Positions 48,601 through 62,100 of a stretch of 64,000 bases of DNA are shown piece after piece. Source of the stretch: Corythucha ciliata (Eukaryota > Arthropoda > Insecta > Hemiptera > Tingidae); the NCBI GenBank assembly GCA_038030265.1, contig CM075942.1, forward strand, positions 51,178,751 to 51,242,750, read 5' to 3'. Under the pieces are notes generated by a model that saw nothing but the letters and a program-made list of their open reading frames with translations, was not told the DNA's origin and did not search any database. A program made the position numbers and the translations under genes. Numbering within the stretch: position 1 is the stretch's first letter; the number at the start of each line of letters is the position of its first letter.

Positions 48601-51600
48601 CCCTCCTACTCTTTCTTTCTTTTTTTTTTTCTCCAGTTCAATTCCTTCATCATCCAAGTCTGGAAACTGGCCAGTGGGTGGTCGCTCAAACCCTCCCGAG
48701 GGTTATTAATTTTACCCTGAGGTGGACTTGACTGGTTAAACCACTACATATTGTAACCTTGGCTTTATTTTCTACATGTAATGCACGGGTAGTTTAGAGT
48801 AACAGGGGAGGGTGAAAGGTTGAAAATTGGGTTACTATAGCAGTTATTGAGTGACTCCGGTTAGGACAGCATAACAGCAAATCTTGACGGTTCACAATTA
48901 AAACGAAAATTAATTGTAGAAACAGTCGAATTATCAAGGGGGGCTAACATTTCCTTCCTTTTACTTTTCATCAAAGTAACTTCTAAAAAAAAAAAGCAGC
49001 CCGAGCGTGCGACCATTAAGCAAGAATGATGGTTGATTGGTGGTGGGGCGGCGAGAGGTATAATGAGTCCAGCATGTGGTTCCTCTAACGATAACTACAC
49101 TCGAGAAGACATGGTGTAGTGATAGGGATGGGTGAGGGTAGAAAAGTGAATGGAGAAGCCGAGCAGATGAATGAACTTCTCAAGTTCTCATTCTCAACAG
49201 CCTCTCTTGTGGGAGATAGTTTCACCCCCTGGGAGATGAAAAAAGAGGGAACGACAAACGGCCTGGTCAAGAAGTAGGAGGAGTTGAAGGAATCTGAAGC
49301 TTCGCGAGGATGCAATTTTTTTTTCTTTTTTCCGCATTTGTTTTTGTTTCCACTGACCCGTTCTCACTCACGTTCCTATGAAGTACCATGACCTTTCCCA
49401 TTGGTACTTGGCAGGTATAGATCGGTTCAATCTCGCCCAAGAGTGACTGACGAAAAAATAATTTTTAAGTCCACTCGGGGTTAGCTAAAAAATTCTTAGT
49501 CAAAAACAAAAACAATCTGTGCCAAAACGGAAAGAAGTCCGTTAATTTTTTCCACCGTCAAAACTAGGGAATACTATGTAGTTAGTTACTGTTTATCAGC
49601 CCGGCTTTAATTACGAAGCATCTTTCTCGTCCAAACACACAAGAATGGAACACTCCAATTTGAATGGTCCAAACTGAACTGCGCTTCAGAGGGTTCACGA
49701 TGCAGACGTAAATAGAGAACAAAGACCTATAAACTATAGCAACATTTTTGGGTAAATCTTGTCTCCCTCGCCCTCGCTAACGTCTCTTCCAACGATGAAT
49801 GCTTTATCTTGTCTGTGTTGCTCATCCTAATCGCCCCTCCCCCCACCGTCAGCGGTCAAATTCCCCGGCTCGCTGCTACTCCAATTATAAAATGGAAATT
49901 GCCCTCGAGTTAAATGGTTTTGCTGTCCATTTAAATAGCTCTACCGACCTATAATTTAACCCCTTTCCCCCCTGTCTAAGGATAGAATCCAAGACAAGAA
50001 GCTATTTTAGAGGCGTCTTGTGGATATCTGGTTGGGACGGTTCCCATGAATGGAAGTCGTTTCATGATCACACAGTCTATTGATTCATCCCCCCTCATGC
50101 CACAGTAATAAAGTAATGACCCTAAATGAACAAAATAGCTGTGAAAAGATAGTAAAGTAGTATGTAGAAGCCGTGAAGTAAAGTTTTGAAATTTGTTTCC
50201 TTGTTGGCGGTCATTGACTCTGCACTGAATTGGTTTTTCATCCATTATTAGATCTCGTGTTCATGTATAATACGGAACAAGTTTTTGTTTACAAGTTGGT
50301 CCGCGAAAATACGGGCGAACAAATATAGTTTTGACAAAAAAAATCACTCTACGGCTGGCTGTCAGATGCAATATGAATGTGCCCGTGTGTCTCTGAGACC
50401 ATATTTTATACTGAATGACGAAAAGGAGCTGTTCCCACGAAAAAATATTCTGAGAGACCGTTTCCTAATGTTGTCGGATTTGGAATTGCTAGATTTCGTG
50501 TGGCTTCCCGGTCATATAAAATAATATTTCACTGCTTTAATACAGTTCCTAAAACGAAGATTTGGTGGGTTCTCAGCTATACGAAAATCCAGATTTTCAG
50601 CAGCGAAAAACAATATTTAGCGGCTTCGATTCAGAAAAAGAAGATTTGGTGGCCGTGGCTTATTGAAACATCAGTGAAAAACGAGATTTTGCTTCGTTTG
50701 AGTATACTATAAACAAGATTAGTGGCATGGTGCTGAGCGTAACGATTTGGCTGGTTCGCTTAGTCGCGATACAAGGAGACAAAGGCGGAAAAAGAGGAGG
50801 TCTATTTCACCACTAAAAAAATGAAGTACATATTCCAAATACTTTGCGCTAAAACGGCGAGGGGATAATGGGTGAGGGGTATTACTTGTATGTCCCCTTA
50901 AAATCCGGAATTGGCGCGGAAATACGGCCAAAATTTACGTGCAAAAGTATATGCAGGGTATGACTGGAGGGGGGTCGAAGAGTCGCGTGTGAAACCCCCC
51001 TCCCCTCAAGGCCCGGTGCACACTTGCGGCAAAAGTAATCTAGATTCCGCGTCACTTCCAAGCTAGAACCGAGAGACATTAAAACGAATGGAGCAATGGA
51101 CTCGGGAAGCGGCTAGGGGGCCTATTCTCTAACAATAAGCAATATTTTTTTCGCCAGCCATGTGTCTATTTCATTCATTTGTTTGAAGAATATTAATGAA
51201 ATAAACATATGACTGCGAAAAAGCTATTGCTTCGGAGTTAGAGAATAGGCCCCTAGGTATCTACGTTGACGCGGAAACCCGTCCTCTTTGAATTGAAACA
51301 TATGTTTATGGAGAGGACGCGGCACTACACTTGTGCAGTGTGTTGAATGGAAATCGCTTATAAATTCCTGTCACTCGACCTCACTCAAAATGTAGGAGAA
51401 TTGAGAATGTCAAGGTGTCGGTTAATGCGGTCCAGTGTTTTTCGATCCCAAACCTTCAGACCACAGGGTTTTTCTTGGCTCGCGAGGGCGCGCGCGCAGG
51501 CAGAGAGGATATGAAAGCATAGGACTGGGTGGTTTCTCTCTGTCTGAAATTTGCATCAAAGGTACTGTCCAGTCTCCTTTTGACTTCACTCCTGGTCTCA

Positions 51601-54600
51601 TCAGCCCGGCTCTATTGAGACGACGGACCGCCCCCCGGCTCACAACCTACATTATTGCTAAAAACAAGCCAGGGCTAGGGAGGATCTGGCTGACCAAGTC
51701 ACCAGAATTGACAAGACCCGTTTTAGGTCGAAGTGATGGGGATTGGAGACTTTCTAGGTTTCTCATGCGAACAGTCGGGAAAAATCTGCAACTGCAGTTG
51801 ATATGGAAGAAGAAAACATTTCCGCGTTAAATAGGCATGCGTGGAAAATAATCGTAAGCCGTAGATTCTGTCATAACCCTTCCCACAGTTCATTATAGGG
51901 TACGCTGCTGTGTTTGAAACAAAATTTTTTCATAAGAGATCAGGCCCCAAGGAACCACAACTGCCCTCTCTGCTCTCTCTGGAAGACCGCGCCTCACAAG
52001 GGAATTTCCCATTTCGTCGGGTCTCCAACTCCAAGGGCAGGACCGAAACTAGGGATTTTCCGAGGGGGAGCAAGCTCTATTTTGCCGCCCCCCCTTCCTC
52101 ACCAAAGAGTTCCCAAATCCTGTAATAGTCACCTTCAATCACTTTCGAATCGGTGGTAGGATTAATACAAGTTAGGTGTACCCCTCCTTAGGATCTTGGT
52201 CTCTAAATAGTTTTCTTTTGTCACGCTCGTTTTAGACAGGAGACAAAAAGTCAGAAAAGTTTTGCATTATTTATCGAAGTTTATTTTGCGAGCTTTTTTT
52301 GATGCAAATACGTTTGTAATATCGTCGTAGTTGATACGTGAGGCTCTTTTGTTTTCTATTGATATAATACTAATATCCGTCGAAAAAAAACAAAAACGCC
52401 GCCCCCTAAAGTTGCCACCGGGGACGCGTGCCCCCTTTGCCCCTCCCTAGTTTCGGCCCTGTCCAAGGGTGAAACCTCCCGTAATTTCCATATAATGCAA
52501 TGATGATTAGAAAACCCAACATTAAACCCTACTTTTATGATTAGAAGAACGCATACAGCAAGGAGACAATAAGGAGGAAGGAATAAGAAATCAATTTTTT
52601 TCTCCGGCTATACTGCCCCGCCAGCTATTTTTTTGTCGGCCTCTCAATCGCCCCAACCGCCCCCCTCTGGGTCCGCTCCTGATTACGGGCAACTTTTTAG
52701 CCCGTTCCCTCATAGAAGTTAACGGTGTGAAGGAACGGAACGTTCCAGAAGAACAAGTGGAAACCGGCCTTTATAGGGCCTCATAGAGATTTGCGCCCCG
52801 GACCGTGACGCTTCCACGACCCTGACCAGAGCCACAGCGACCCCGCAATGGCGAGTTTTGTCGGGCCAACTTGTGGGAACGTTTGATTTAAACCGGGTCG
52901 GCCATTTTTCCTCTCATTGTGAGGGGGGGCGGGGATTGACTGTGTGTGTTGATTTCATTTTCTTTTTTTTTCTTCTTTCTTTCTTTCCTTACTTCAAGTT
53001 CCAGCACCCGCCTCCTCCAAACTGAAAAGGAGGCGGCCTTGGGCCTCTCGATTAATGAGTGGATAGCACGAGCTCGTCATTTTCGTTGTCTTGACAACAA
53101 AAGAGCGGATTGTTCTTTTTTTCTTCTTTTTTCTTTTGGAACTTCTCACACTCCTGCGGACTCATGCACTCCTCGTTTATCATGATGACAATCATGTTCC
53201 CCCTGATCACCACCCACAGTGTTCGTAATCAGACACTCGTCGTATACGTAAGAGGGGGAGGATTTAAAATTCTTCCCGATATACGTCTTGCACACTCACT
53301 CACTCACACACTCTCTCTCTCCTTTCCATAAGATAAGCAATAAAGCTACCACATTTTGAGTCATTTTATAGACTTTTTAGCTACCTCACCGTTCATTATT
53401 TTTTCACGGATTTCGCCAAGATTCAAAAAGATGTTTGTCATATAATAAGATTTATTGAATTTCCGAAATACTGAGGAATAGGACGGCATAATTTATTTGC
53501 TTTCTCCGGCTCTAAAAATGTAATTATGCAGCTAAAATCCCGGCGAGTTTGTAAGCGACGAAGAGTAATAAAAAGAACTCCATGAAACCCAACGGATTTC
53601 TTTTTTATCCTAGGAGAGGATTCATAAAATGTTTGAAACTTTCATTGTTAAACAAAGTATTTAGGACGACACCAATGCAATTAATTATTTCCTTCGGTTG
53701 ATTTTACAAGATCCCTCCCCCAAAAGGTATTTAAATGTAGACCTTAAAACTTGCCTGCAAGGAATCCTTTCTGCGTGAACACCGCCGACTCTGCTCTGTT
53801 AGACAGTTAAGGGCGGTTAAGTGTTCGAGAGATTACAGTTATTTTGGCTTTCAGGGAATGCGCATTAGAGAAAACACCTCTTTTCTCCCCCCCCCCTCAA
53901 TTCTAACGCTCAATACATTTGTTGCTCTTAGGGCAGCATTTTGAAGATTCCTACTAGACACAAATTATAGTGAAAGGACAAAGAGCAGATAATGGACCCA
54001 TATATTATTTAATGGCAAAGGAGAAAAAGACGCCCTCGCGAAATTAGACGATCCCAAATACTTAAATAATTTATTACTAATGCTCAGTAGGCAGACAATA
54101 ATGATTTTCACTTGCAATTTCATGCTAATTAGCACGTGCCATGGTAATGGAATCACACACACGGTTATTATCATTGAATCCCACACATCACTCATAAGGG
54201 ACTGCAGCTTGACAGAGAGAGTGACGGTGATACGTGACGGTGCGGTGCTGCAGTGCGTGTACGCCAGAAGGGGGTGTAAAAAAAGAGACATAAGGTCCAT
54301 TTTTTGCAAGGTTAATGGTATTGTTTGACCCCGATTTTTTCTCTAATACTCAAGAGTGAACATAAGGGGGGGGGGGTGATTGGCTAACGGGTAACGGGTA
54401 ACTGTTTCCGATTGATGTTTTTCATTAAAAATCAAGTATTTCACAGCAACTTATCTCTATACCTTAACACAAAATACATTGACCTCTCTTCTTGATTGAA
54501 TGATTGGTATAATGCAAGCATAAATTATGAATGACAAATTATTGTGAAATAATAAATAACTGTAACTTAATTAACTTGGAAGTTACTTGTGTAACATAAT

Positions 54601-56138
54601 TATCGGTGTATAGTGAGGGGCATACAGAGCACCAAGAAAAAATTGATAAACGATAAAGCGACCTGCGTCACCTGAATTCTTAGCTCTGAAAGTTGCGTTA
54701 AGTAGAATTGATCACCCTTTCTCAGGCCTTCAATCATGAAGTTTGCGGGGATATATCCATAATTTTTTTTGCAGGCCTGTGTATCGAGTACTAACGAGCC
54801 TGAGTCAGACCGGGTTGGGGGAAAAAATGTAAGCCCTGAATTACAGGCGGTCAACAAACATTTCAAAAGTAAGCTTGACGCTTCCTCCATATTGTATGCA
54901 AATAACCAGGTGGTGGTGTGGATTATGAAAAGAGTATATACACGACAGTCGAATAGAGGTAAAACAGATCGTAAACACACAAAAGAGAGAGTGAGAGGAA
55001 GAATGAAAAGCCAAAAGTTTGTTTTGATATCCACCCAAATAACATGATTGCCCTCTCGTTTCGAATGAAAATGTCAAATTCCCTCTTATCCTCGGAAGAA
55101 TCAGTGGAAACATTTGGTAATGATAAGTTGGAGCATGTCCGTTCAGATGTATCAAAAATTGGGCGAGGAAGATTGAGAGTAGGGTAGATACGCGACTGGG
55201 CCGCCGAGAGAAGCCGTGATGCCTCGAGGGCCATCCCGATGTTCTTGTGCCATGCATGCGATTTTTGAGCGACAAATGAGGAATTTTTTTCCTTAGTTGG
55301 ATTTCACCGGAGATTAGACCTGCTCACATCTCAAATATCTTTGAACAAAAGACTAAAGCCAGTTTTGGGGTATGTCAGATTATTCAAAATTATGAAATTC
55401 TTGGAAGAAAATAATAATACAAAAAGGCTCCAGAAAAACCATACACACAAAAACCTACCCACTCTTTTATTCCTAATGCATGACGGTTTTTTTTTCAGGC
55501 GATTCGGATAATCGATATACTAAGGGTCTTCGCATTTCGTCAGCATCATCTTCTTCCGCACTAATGTATTTCTACTGTATATGGAAGATAAAAACTGTCA
55601 GTCTCTTCCAAAAACATTTCTCGCCCCCCGCCACGACATCCTTGTTCATGAAAATAAGCGCAGGCCGTGTGAAATCTAAATGCTCCCCCTCCCTTTACAC
55701 ACACATTTTAAACCGCAAGATTATAAGGCAGGGACGCTTTTATTTGAGGCCGGCTAAACAAAAAAAAAAGATAAAATGAAACGGCATGTCTCTCTCCCTT
55801 GAGCGATTTCCACCGTTTGACCTCTCTCCCTTCGCCATCGCGAGATGAACGGGTATTGGATCGAATACAAAATATTAAAACGGTTCGTAACATAGCTCCC
55901 GGGACTGCCCCGGTTCCTTTAAAATAATAATAGTAATAATATAATAATAAATCAGAAATGCGGTCGTGTATAGTGGTACAGAAATTGCTTAATTTTCCCT
56001 TGACCTCCACGACGGAGGTGAATTAAAGAGCATTCACAGCTGCAACTGCAACGGGGGGACCTTGGCTTTATTTTTTGTTTTTTGTTTGTTTGCGGGGGAT
56101 CTGTGGCGATTAAAGGGAGGGAGGCCGGTGAGTACGTG

Positions 56139-56179
<41 letters not shown>

Positions 56180-59100
56180 AGACAGCGTCGTTAATAAGGC
56201 AGAGCAATTTATAATCCAGTGCACCAAGCAACTAGCTACTGAGTCTCCCCCCTCCATCGCCAATCATAACGATGTGAAATCGTTTTAAAAAATATTGATG
56301 TGAAAGCAGAATTGCCTGACTATAGCCGCGTGAAGTTGTTTCAAAGTAACAAATTTGCACTTTTTTCTCAATTATACCCGCAAAGTTTGCCTCCATGCAC
56401 CACGAATTGGCGCTTTTTAAAAATTTTAGCCGCAAATGAACTTTTTTCTCTCAATTTTATCCCCGAAATTAACGCTTTCTCTCAATTTCAGCCGTGAAAA
56501 AACGTCGAAACTAGGCTACTCAGGAACTTGAAATTCGAATTCAAAATGTTTCCTTTTCAGCCATTTATAGAGACGCGCTATGACGACCACTTGAGGGCGC
56601 TTTGGCCAGGACTGGCTTTCATTTTTCAATTTGAGCATTCCCTGAGGGATTCTTAAACCGCGTCTGTCTCAAACCGAAAAACTTCGCTAAAATTACCCAA
56701 AAAATCACCCCCTTGGTTGATTCGGGCAAAATTTAAAATTGAACGAGACCGCATTCCTCAACTCGAGGAATCAGAATATCAGATTGATACTCGCAAACTT
56801 CAAAGGCAGGGGAACTTTACTTTGCATGCAATGAACTGATGCAAATGAAATGATTTGGCAACATTTTTGGGAGCAGATGCCGGATATCTGGCTATTTGAG
56901 TTTGATTAATATTTTCTTAGTTTCCTCATGCATAATCGCATAGTTATTATTGCCCGTACAATTATGTTAGTACCTGCTTGATTTTACGTCATATCTCATA
57001 CTATAACAACCTGCTCTTAATTTACCAGCCTTCATATCAACGACTGCGTAATCTGATGCGATGAATCGAGGAAATGAGTGTCATGTGGAATGCGACGATT
57101 TGCGGGGAATACCGAGAATTTAAAAATTCCAACAAACGGAAAAAGAGGAGAAGAAGTTAGGAGAGTGAGAAAAGAAAAAAACTATTTACAAGCTTGAGGA
57201 TCATGGAAGATGAGAGGAGAAGGCAAGGGGGATGAGAAACATTTTTCTAGTTTCATAGACTGGAGGCTCCCTTGTTACAGACCCCTCTTTGACTGACCGT
57301 GGCTAATTTCAAGCACGTGCTAAGGAAACCCCTTAACCCACACCACCCGCGCGCTTCAAAGCTTTCAAAATGATTGCTTAGAAAAAAAAAAAAAAAAAAC
57401 TCAAGGAGGCGGGTGTGAAGACAAGACATTTTCGTTCTACCTCGCTTCTTGCTTTCCTGCGAACTTTAACGCGAGTTAGGAGGAATGTTTTTAGCTATTT
57501 TTTATATGAAGAAAAGAACAAAAATGCGACAACTCGACAAGATAACGATTTCAACCGGGACTCGAATGCAGGGGTGAAAAAAAAGAAAGAAAAGTCATTG
57601 AAGCCTGAAAAGGAGAAAGTGCCGATTTACATTAATTTCCTAGGGCGGAAGAGAAATTGTCTCATTTGTTTTTAATTCTCTGCGCTCCTGGAGTCAGGAC
57701 AATGAGAAATCATTTTCAAGCCTTTCGGCAACCCACTTACTAGTTGTAGCTTGACATTTACATACCACCCTCCCCCCATTTCATAGCCTTAACGTCACTT
57801 CATGGCACGACCTGTTTGGGAGACATTTCACTTAAAAAAAAAAAAAAAAAGAGTTAGAGGTCATGGGAAGTGATTGAAAGCGCTAAGACGAGAAAAATGT
57901 CGCGAACTGGATGGCAAAAGAAAGAAAAGAAGAGTACCAGATGTTTGTACCCAGTTAAGCACTCAAAGGAGGGATAACATCGCTTCGTAAACGCTAGAAA
58001 TACAAAAAAAAAAAAAAAAAAAAAAAAAAAAGCAGAAAGCCATCGAAAGGTTCGAGCAGGTTTTCTCCAATTAGCCCAGCAGAGTCATTTTACCACCGCG
58101 GCATCTTATATGAGACCAACAATGACTCCTTCTCCCTACACCCCCTATCATAGAAAAAAAAGGGTTAGCGCTAGATCATGAATTCAAGACGAAAGGGGCG
58201 AGCTTTCGAACGACCGCAATGGTGACAACGAACAGGAATGTAAAATTTAAAGGTGTTTTTTATAAATAATTAATAGGTTGTTGCCAGGCATCACAAGGAA
58301 AACTGTCAAGTACAGAAATGAAGACTCGTTTTCCCAGTATACAAGGCTTAGTGGGGGAGTATGGGTCGTTTACTTTTTGAATCGTGGTTGGACGGCAGTA
58401 AAAACGAGTTTACAAGAAACATAGTCGAGCTGCAGAAATCAAAATGTTTATCTTTTGATTGAAAACATCGCAGCGAAAAAGCTTGTCTTATCATTTTCTT
58501 TAAAGCATTCGAACAAGGACTTTTTTCCTTCCTTATTGCGCCCACTAACGAAGATTAATTCGCCAGATTTAAATTTGATATCTTCTTCGAGCACGGCAGC
58601 CTCGTTTCTCTCTTCAGAGTTTTATAATTGCCATAACTCAAGAAAGTGTTATCCAGCACTTCAAAAGTTCACTGATGCGACAAGTAATATATCGATATTA
58701 CTTTTTTTAGAGACATGGCAACAAAAATCCTTCGTACACGATTTCTCCAAACCGGAGATAAGACAATTCGCCCAAAGTGAAAGGGTGAAGGGTTCTCTAA
58801 CTTTTAACTTCGCAAACAAATTAATGAAAAAACTTACCTGTATGTATTCTCTGGTGAGCCTTAAGGTGAGAACTTTTCGTATACACTTTGTTGCAACCTG
58901 AAATAATAATAAAAACATTATAATATTTGGATTTAAATATTATAAGAAGGACTAGGGGTGAACCCCGACCATGAAAATAGTGCGCTACTTTACCATTAAA
59001 CTAAGCCCTACAAATCATAATAAAAAATGGTTATAAATAGACCACAGATCAGTCCGGGGACAGTGTCTTGACGGAGTGGCGTAACCCACCCTTGGATCTA

Positions 59101-62100
59101 TAGGGATGGACAGAATATGCCAGATGCATCATTGTACGGGGGAAGAGTCACTAGCAAGAGTCGTACACGGTCGTTCATCAACTCAGAACTCGGCGCCGGG
59201 CGCGGTGATGTACAACGCCAATTCGTCCCGTGGAGGGATTTTGTATAGAAAGGGTCGTAATATGGCAAAAACTAACATCTCTGCCGGGAAACTTCGTCGT
59301 TGAAGTGCAGCCGGCCCATTCCCGGTGACCCTCATCAGCATTATCTATAATTGCATAATTAACAAAAGCACAATAAAATTAGATTAATAAAAACCGGCTA
59401 ACATAGAAAAATACTATAAAAAACAGCATCGCTACGCACCGCTTCACCTCTAGGCCAAACACAACGACCAAAAACCACTCGGGAAGAGTTACAGGGGTAG
59501 TGGACGCAGAGTTGTTGGAAGGGTGGGGGAGACTTAAGTCGTATCCTTCCCGAGTGGCTTTTTGGCCGTTGTGTTTGGCAGAGGTGAAGTGGTGCGTACC
59601 GATGCTGTTTTTTTATTGTATTTTTCTTTGTTAGCCGGTTTTTATTGCGCTTTTGTTAATTATGCAATTATAGATAATGCTGATAAGTGGTACCGGGAAT
59701 GGGCCCGAAATGTATTCATTAAAAAACACCACGGCTGTATTGTTCAATAAAGTTCATGGTCTATAAAGGAAGTGCCGTATCGAAAACCCCTAAGTGCAAA
59801 GAAGAGCTTCCACGCCCGAGGACCACGGTTGTCCGCCTTGGAGGTGAGAAAATTGACCGCAATCGCAAGGCCAAACGCTCATTTATGACCACTTTTGAGG
59901 GCAATGACAGCCCCGTTTGGTGCATTTTGATCGGGACCTAACTACCAGAACCGTGAAGAGAATATTCGAGCCAGGGACGAAACTAGATGAGGCCCTTTCA
60001 CCTGGATGAGTAGCAGATCCAGTGCCACCCTCGCTTCTTTCTCGAAAGCCCTACGTGAAACCTCAGTAAAGCACCAATTATAGCCAAACTCCAAAACCAC
60101 CAAGAAGGTCCCAATACAGTACAACGACTCCATAAGGCCCAACCAAAGCCATGGTTCAACCTCTGCGAAGATGTATTGTAATTACAGTAGAACCTCCAAC
60201 GACAGCAACGTCTCAAGCGCAAAGATCCAAAGGTCCAATCAAAGATTGTACAGAAAAGGTCCAAACACTGCAGAAGTCCAACCGCAGCAAACGTTCAACC
60301 ACTGCAAAGGGCCAACCACAGTGAAGGTTCAACCACTGCAAAGATCCAACCACTGCGAAGGTCTAACCGCAGTAAAAGCTGCAAACACAAAGAAGACCGA
60401 ACCATTGCAAATCTCCTACCACAGAGTTGAGCTCCCAGTAAAGCTTTCCCTTTTTTTATTCCTTTTCTTGGAGAAAATGTGACGTTCCTGAAGTTTCCTA
60501 TATTTGTATGGTTGGTCTCAACCTTAAGGTCATGGGACAAGTTCACGTTCCCCCTGGAAATCGCTTGAGGGGGCGCGCCCCCCAGGTTGAGAATCACTGC
60601 TCTAGTGTATAAAACATACTTAGAATAATTATACTCGTACATATAAAACTAATTAATCAGGTCGAGGAGAGGAGGTTATATCCTAAATTGTCCTGTTATA
60701 TCCTTTTAGTCATTAGGAACCTTTGTTACACCCACTGCTCTGCGTTATAAACCTTTAGTGCTGCTCTGAACTTTATTTATTATATGAAGGTATAGCCTGT
60801 TTTTTGTCACAAAAGTATTTACTCTGTACAGCTTGGACTAGCTGCAGGGCCTACGTGTTCTCCTTTATCGCTTTCGATTAGCTTTCCTTTATCATGCCCA
60901 AAGTTCTTGAAAAGAGGGTTTCCTTTACTGAACTCGAGGAATCTCCCACCAGAAAACATGCAAAAAATTAATCACTTTTCAAAGAAGTTATGCGTTCCTT
61001 GATGTTCTTTCCCTGGCTTTAACATCAAAATTTTGCACTTATCTCCAACCAGCGTTTTACGCCCCGGCAAATAGCGTTTTACGCGTGACGTACCTGCAAA
61101 TAGCGTTTTATGTTTAGGTACAGTCTACCTGCAGATAGCGTATTACGCGTAGGTACGGTACCTGCATGTATCACCAACCTAATTATAATAGCGAACAAAC
61201 TCCGCGTAATTGTGTTTCGAACGAGGCAATCCGACAAAATCGGGTTTTAGCTATTAGAAAAATCTGCGAAATTGATTTCTTAGTGATCCCGACCTGCGAA
61301 AATGGTTCTTTAGCATGGAAATCCCACAAAATTGCGAATAATATTGAGCGGTGCCCGCGAAAATGGTTTTTCAGTGTGCAAAATCCACGATACTGGTCTT
61401 TGAAAAAGGAGAACCCGCAAAATTGGTTTTTGGAGAATAACAATTCGCGAAATTGTTTTTTTAGTTAGCCAAACCCGCGAAAATGGTTCTTCAGCGTATA
61501 AAACCCTCGCAATTGGCGTTTTAGTCAGCCAGACCCGCGAAAAGGTTTTATGTAGAGTGAACAATCCGCCAAAATTCCTTTTTGGTGTGCAAAAGCTAAA
61601 TTAAACTTCGAATTAAGCCACTTCGCGAAATTGGGTTTTCAGCAACAAATTCCGCAAAATTGCTTTTTTAATGAGCGAAAGTCAATGAAATGACTTCTTT
61701 CTTCCCTCCCATTAACAAAAATAGTCTCCACCAAAGTAAAATTGTTTTTATTTTTTTTAGTGAGAAAGACTCGCTAAAATGGTAGTCAGTCTGGAAACAG
61801 TAAAATTTACCTCTTCCCTCTCCATCAAACTGATGGTGCAACCTGAAAGAGGTCCGAAACTGCGGAGTTTGCTACCAAAACTTCAAACGTTTCCCTCATA
61901 CGTCGATTATCAGACTCAATGGACAACCCACTGAGAGACTGTGGAAGTTATTGTTCCAATTTACTCCATATGTAGCCTGAGGAGACCAAATTTTACGTTT
62001 ATTGGCCAAATTGTCATTCTCAGAGGCAAAATTGGCAGTTTTACACATTGATAGGCCACACGCTACAAGACTGTTTTCAGTCGAGTTTCGAGTATACTTC

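Noticed and set aside
51435..51830. 131-codon plus frame
   Set aside because: No recognisable domain, and long frames also exist on the opposite strand of the same stretch.
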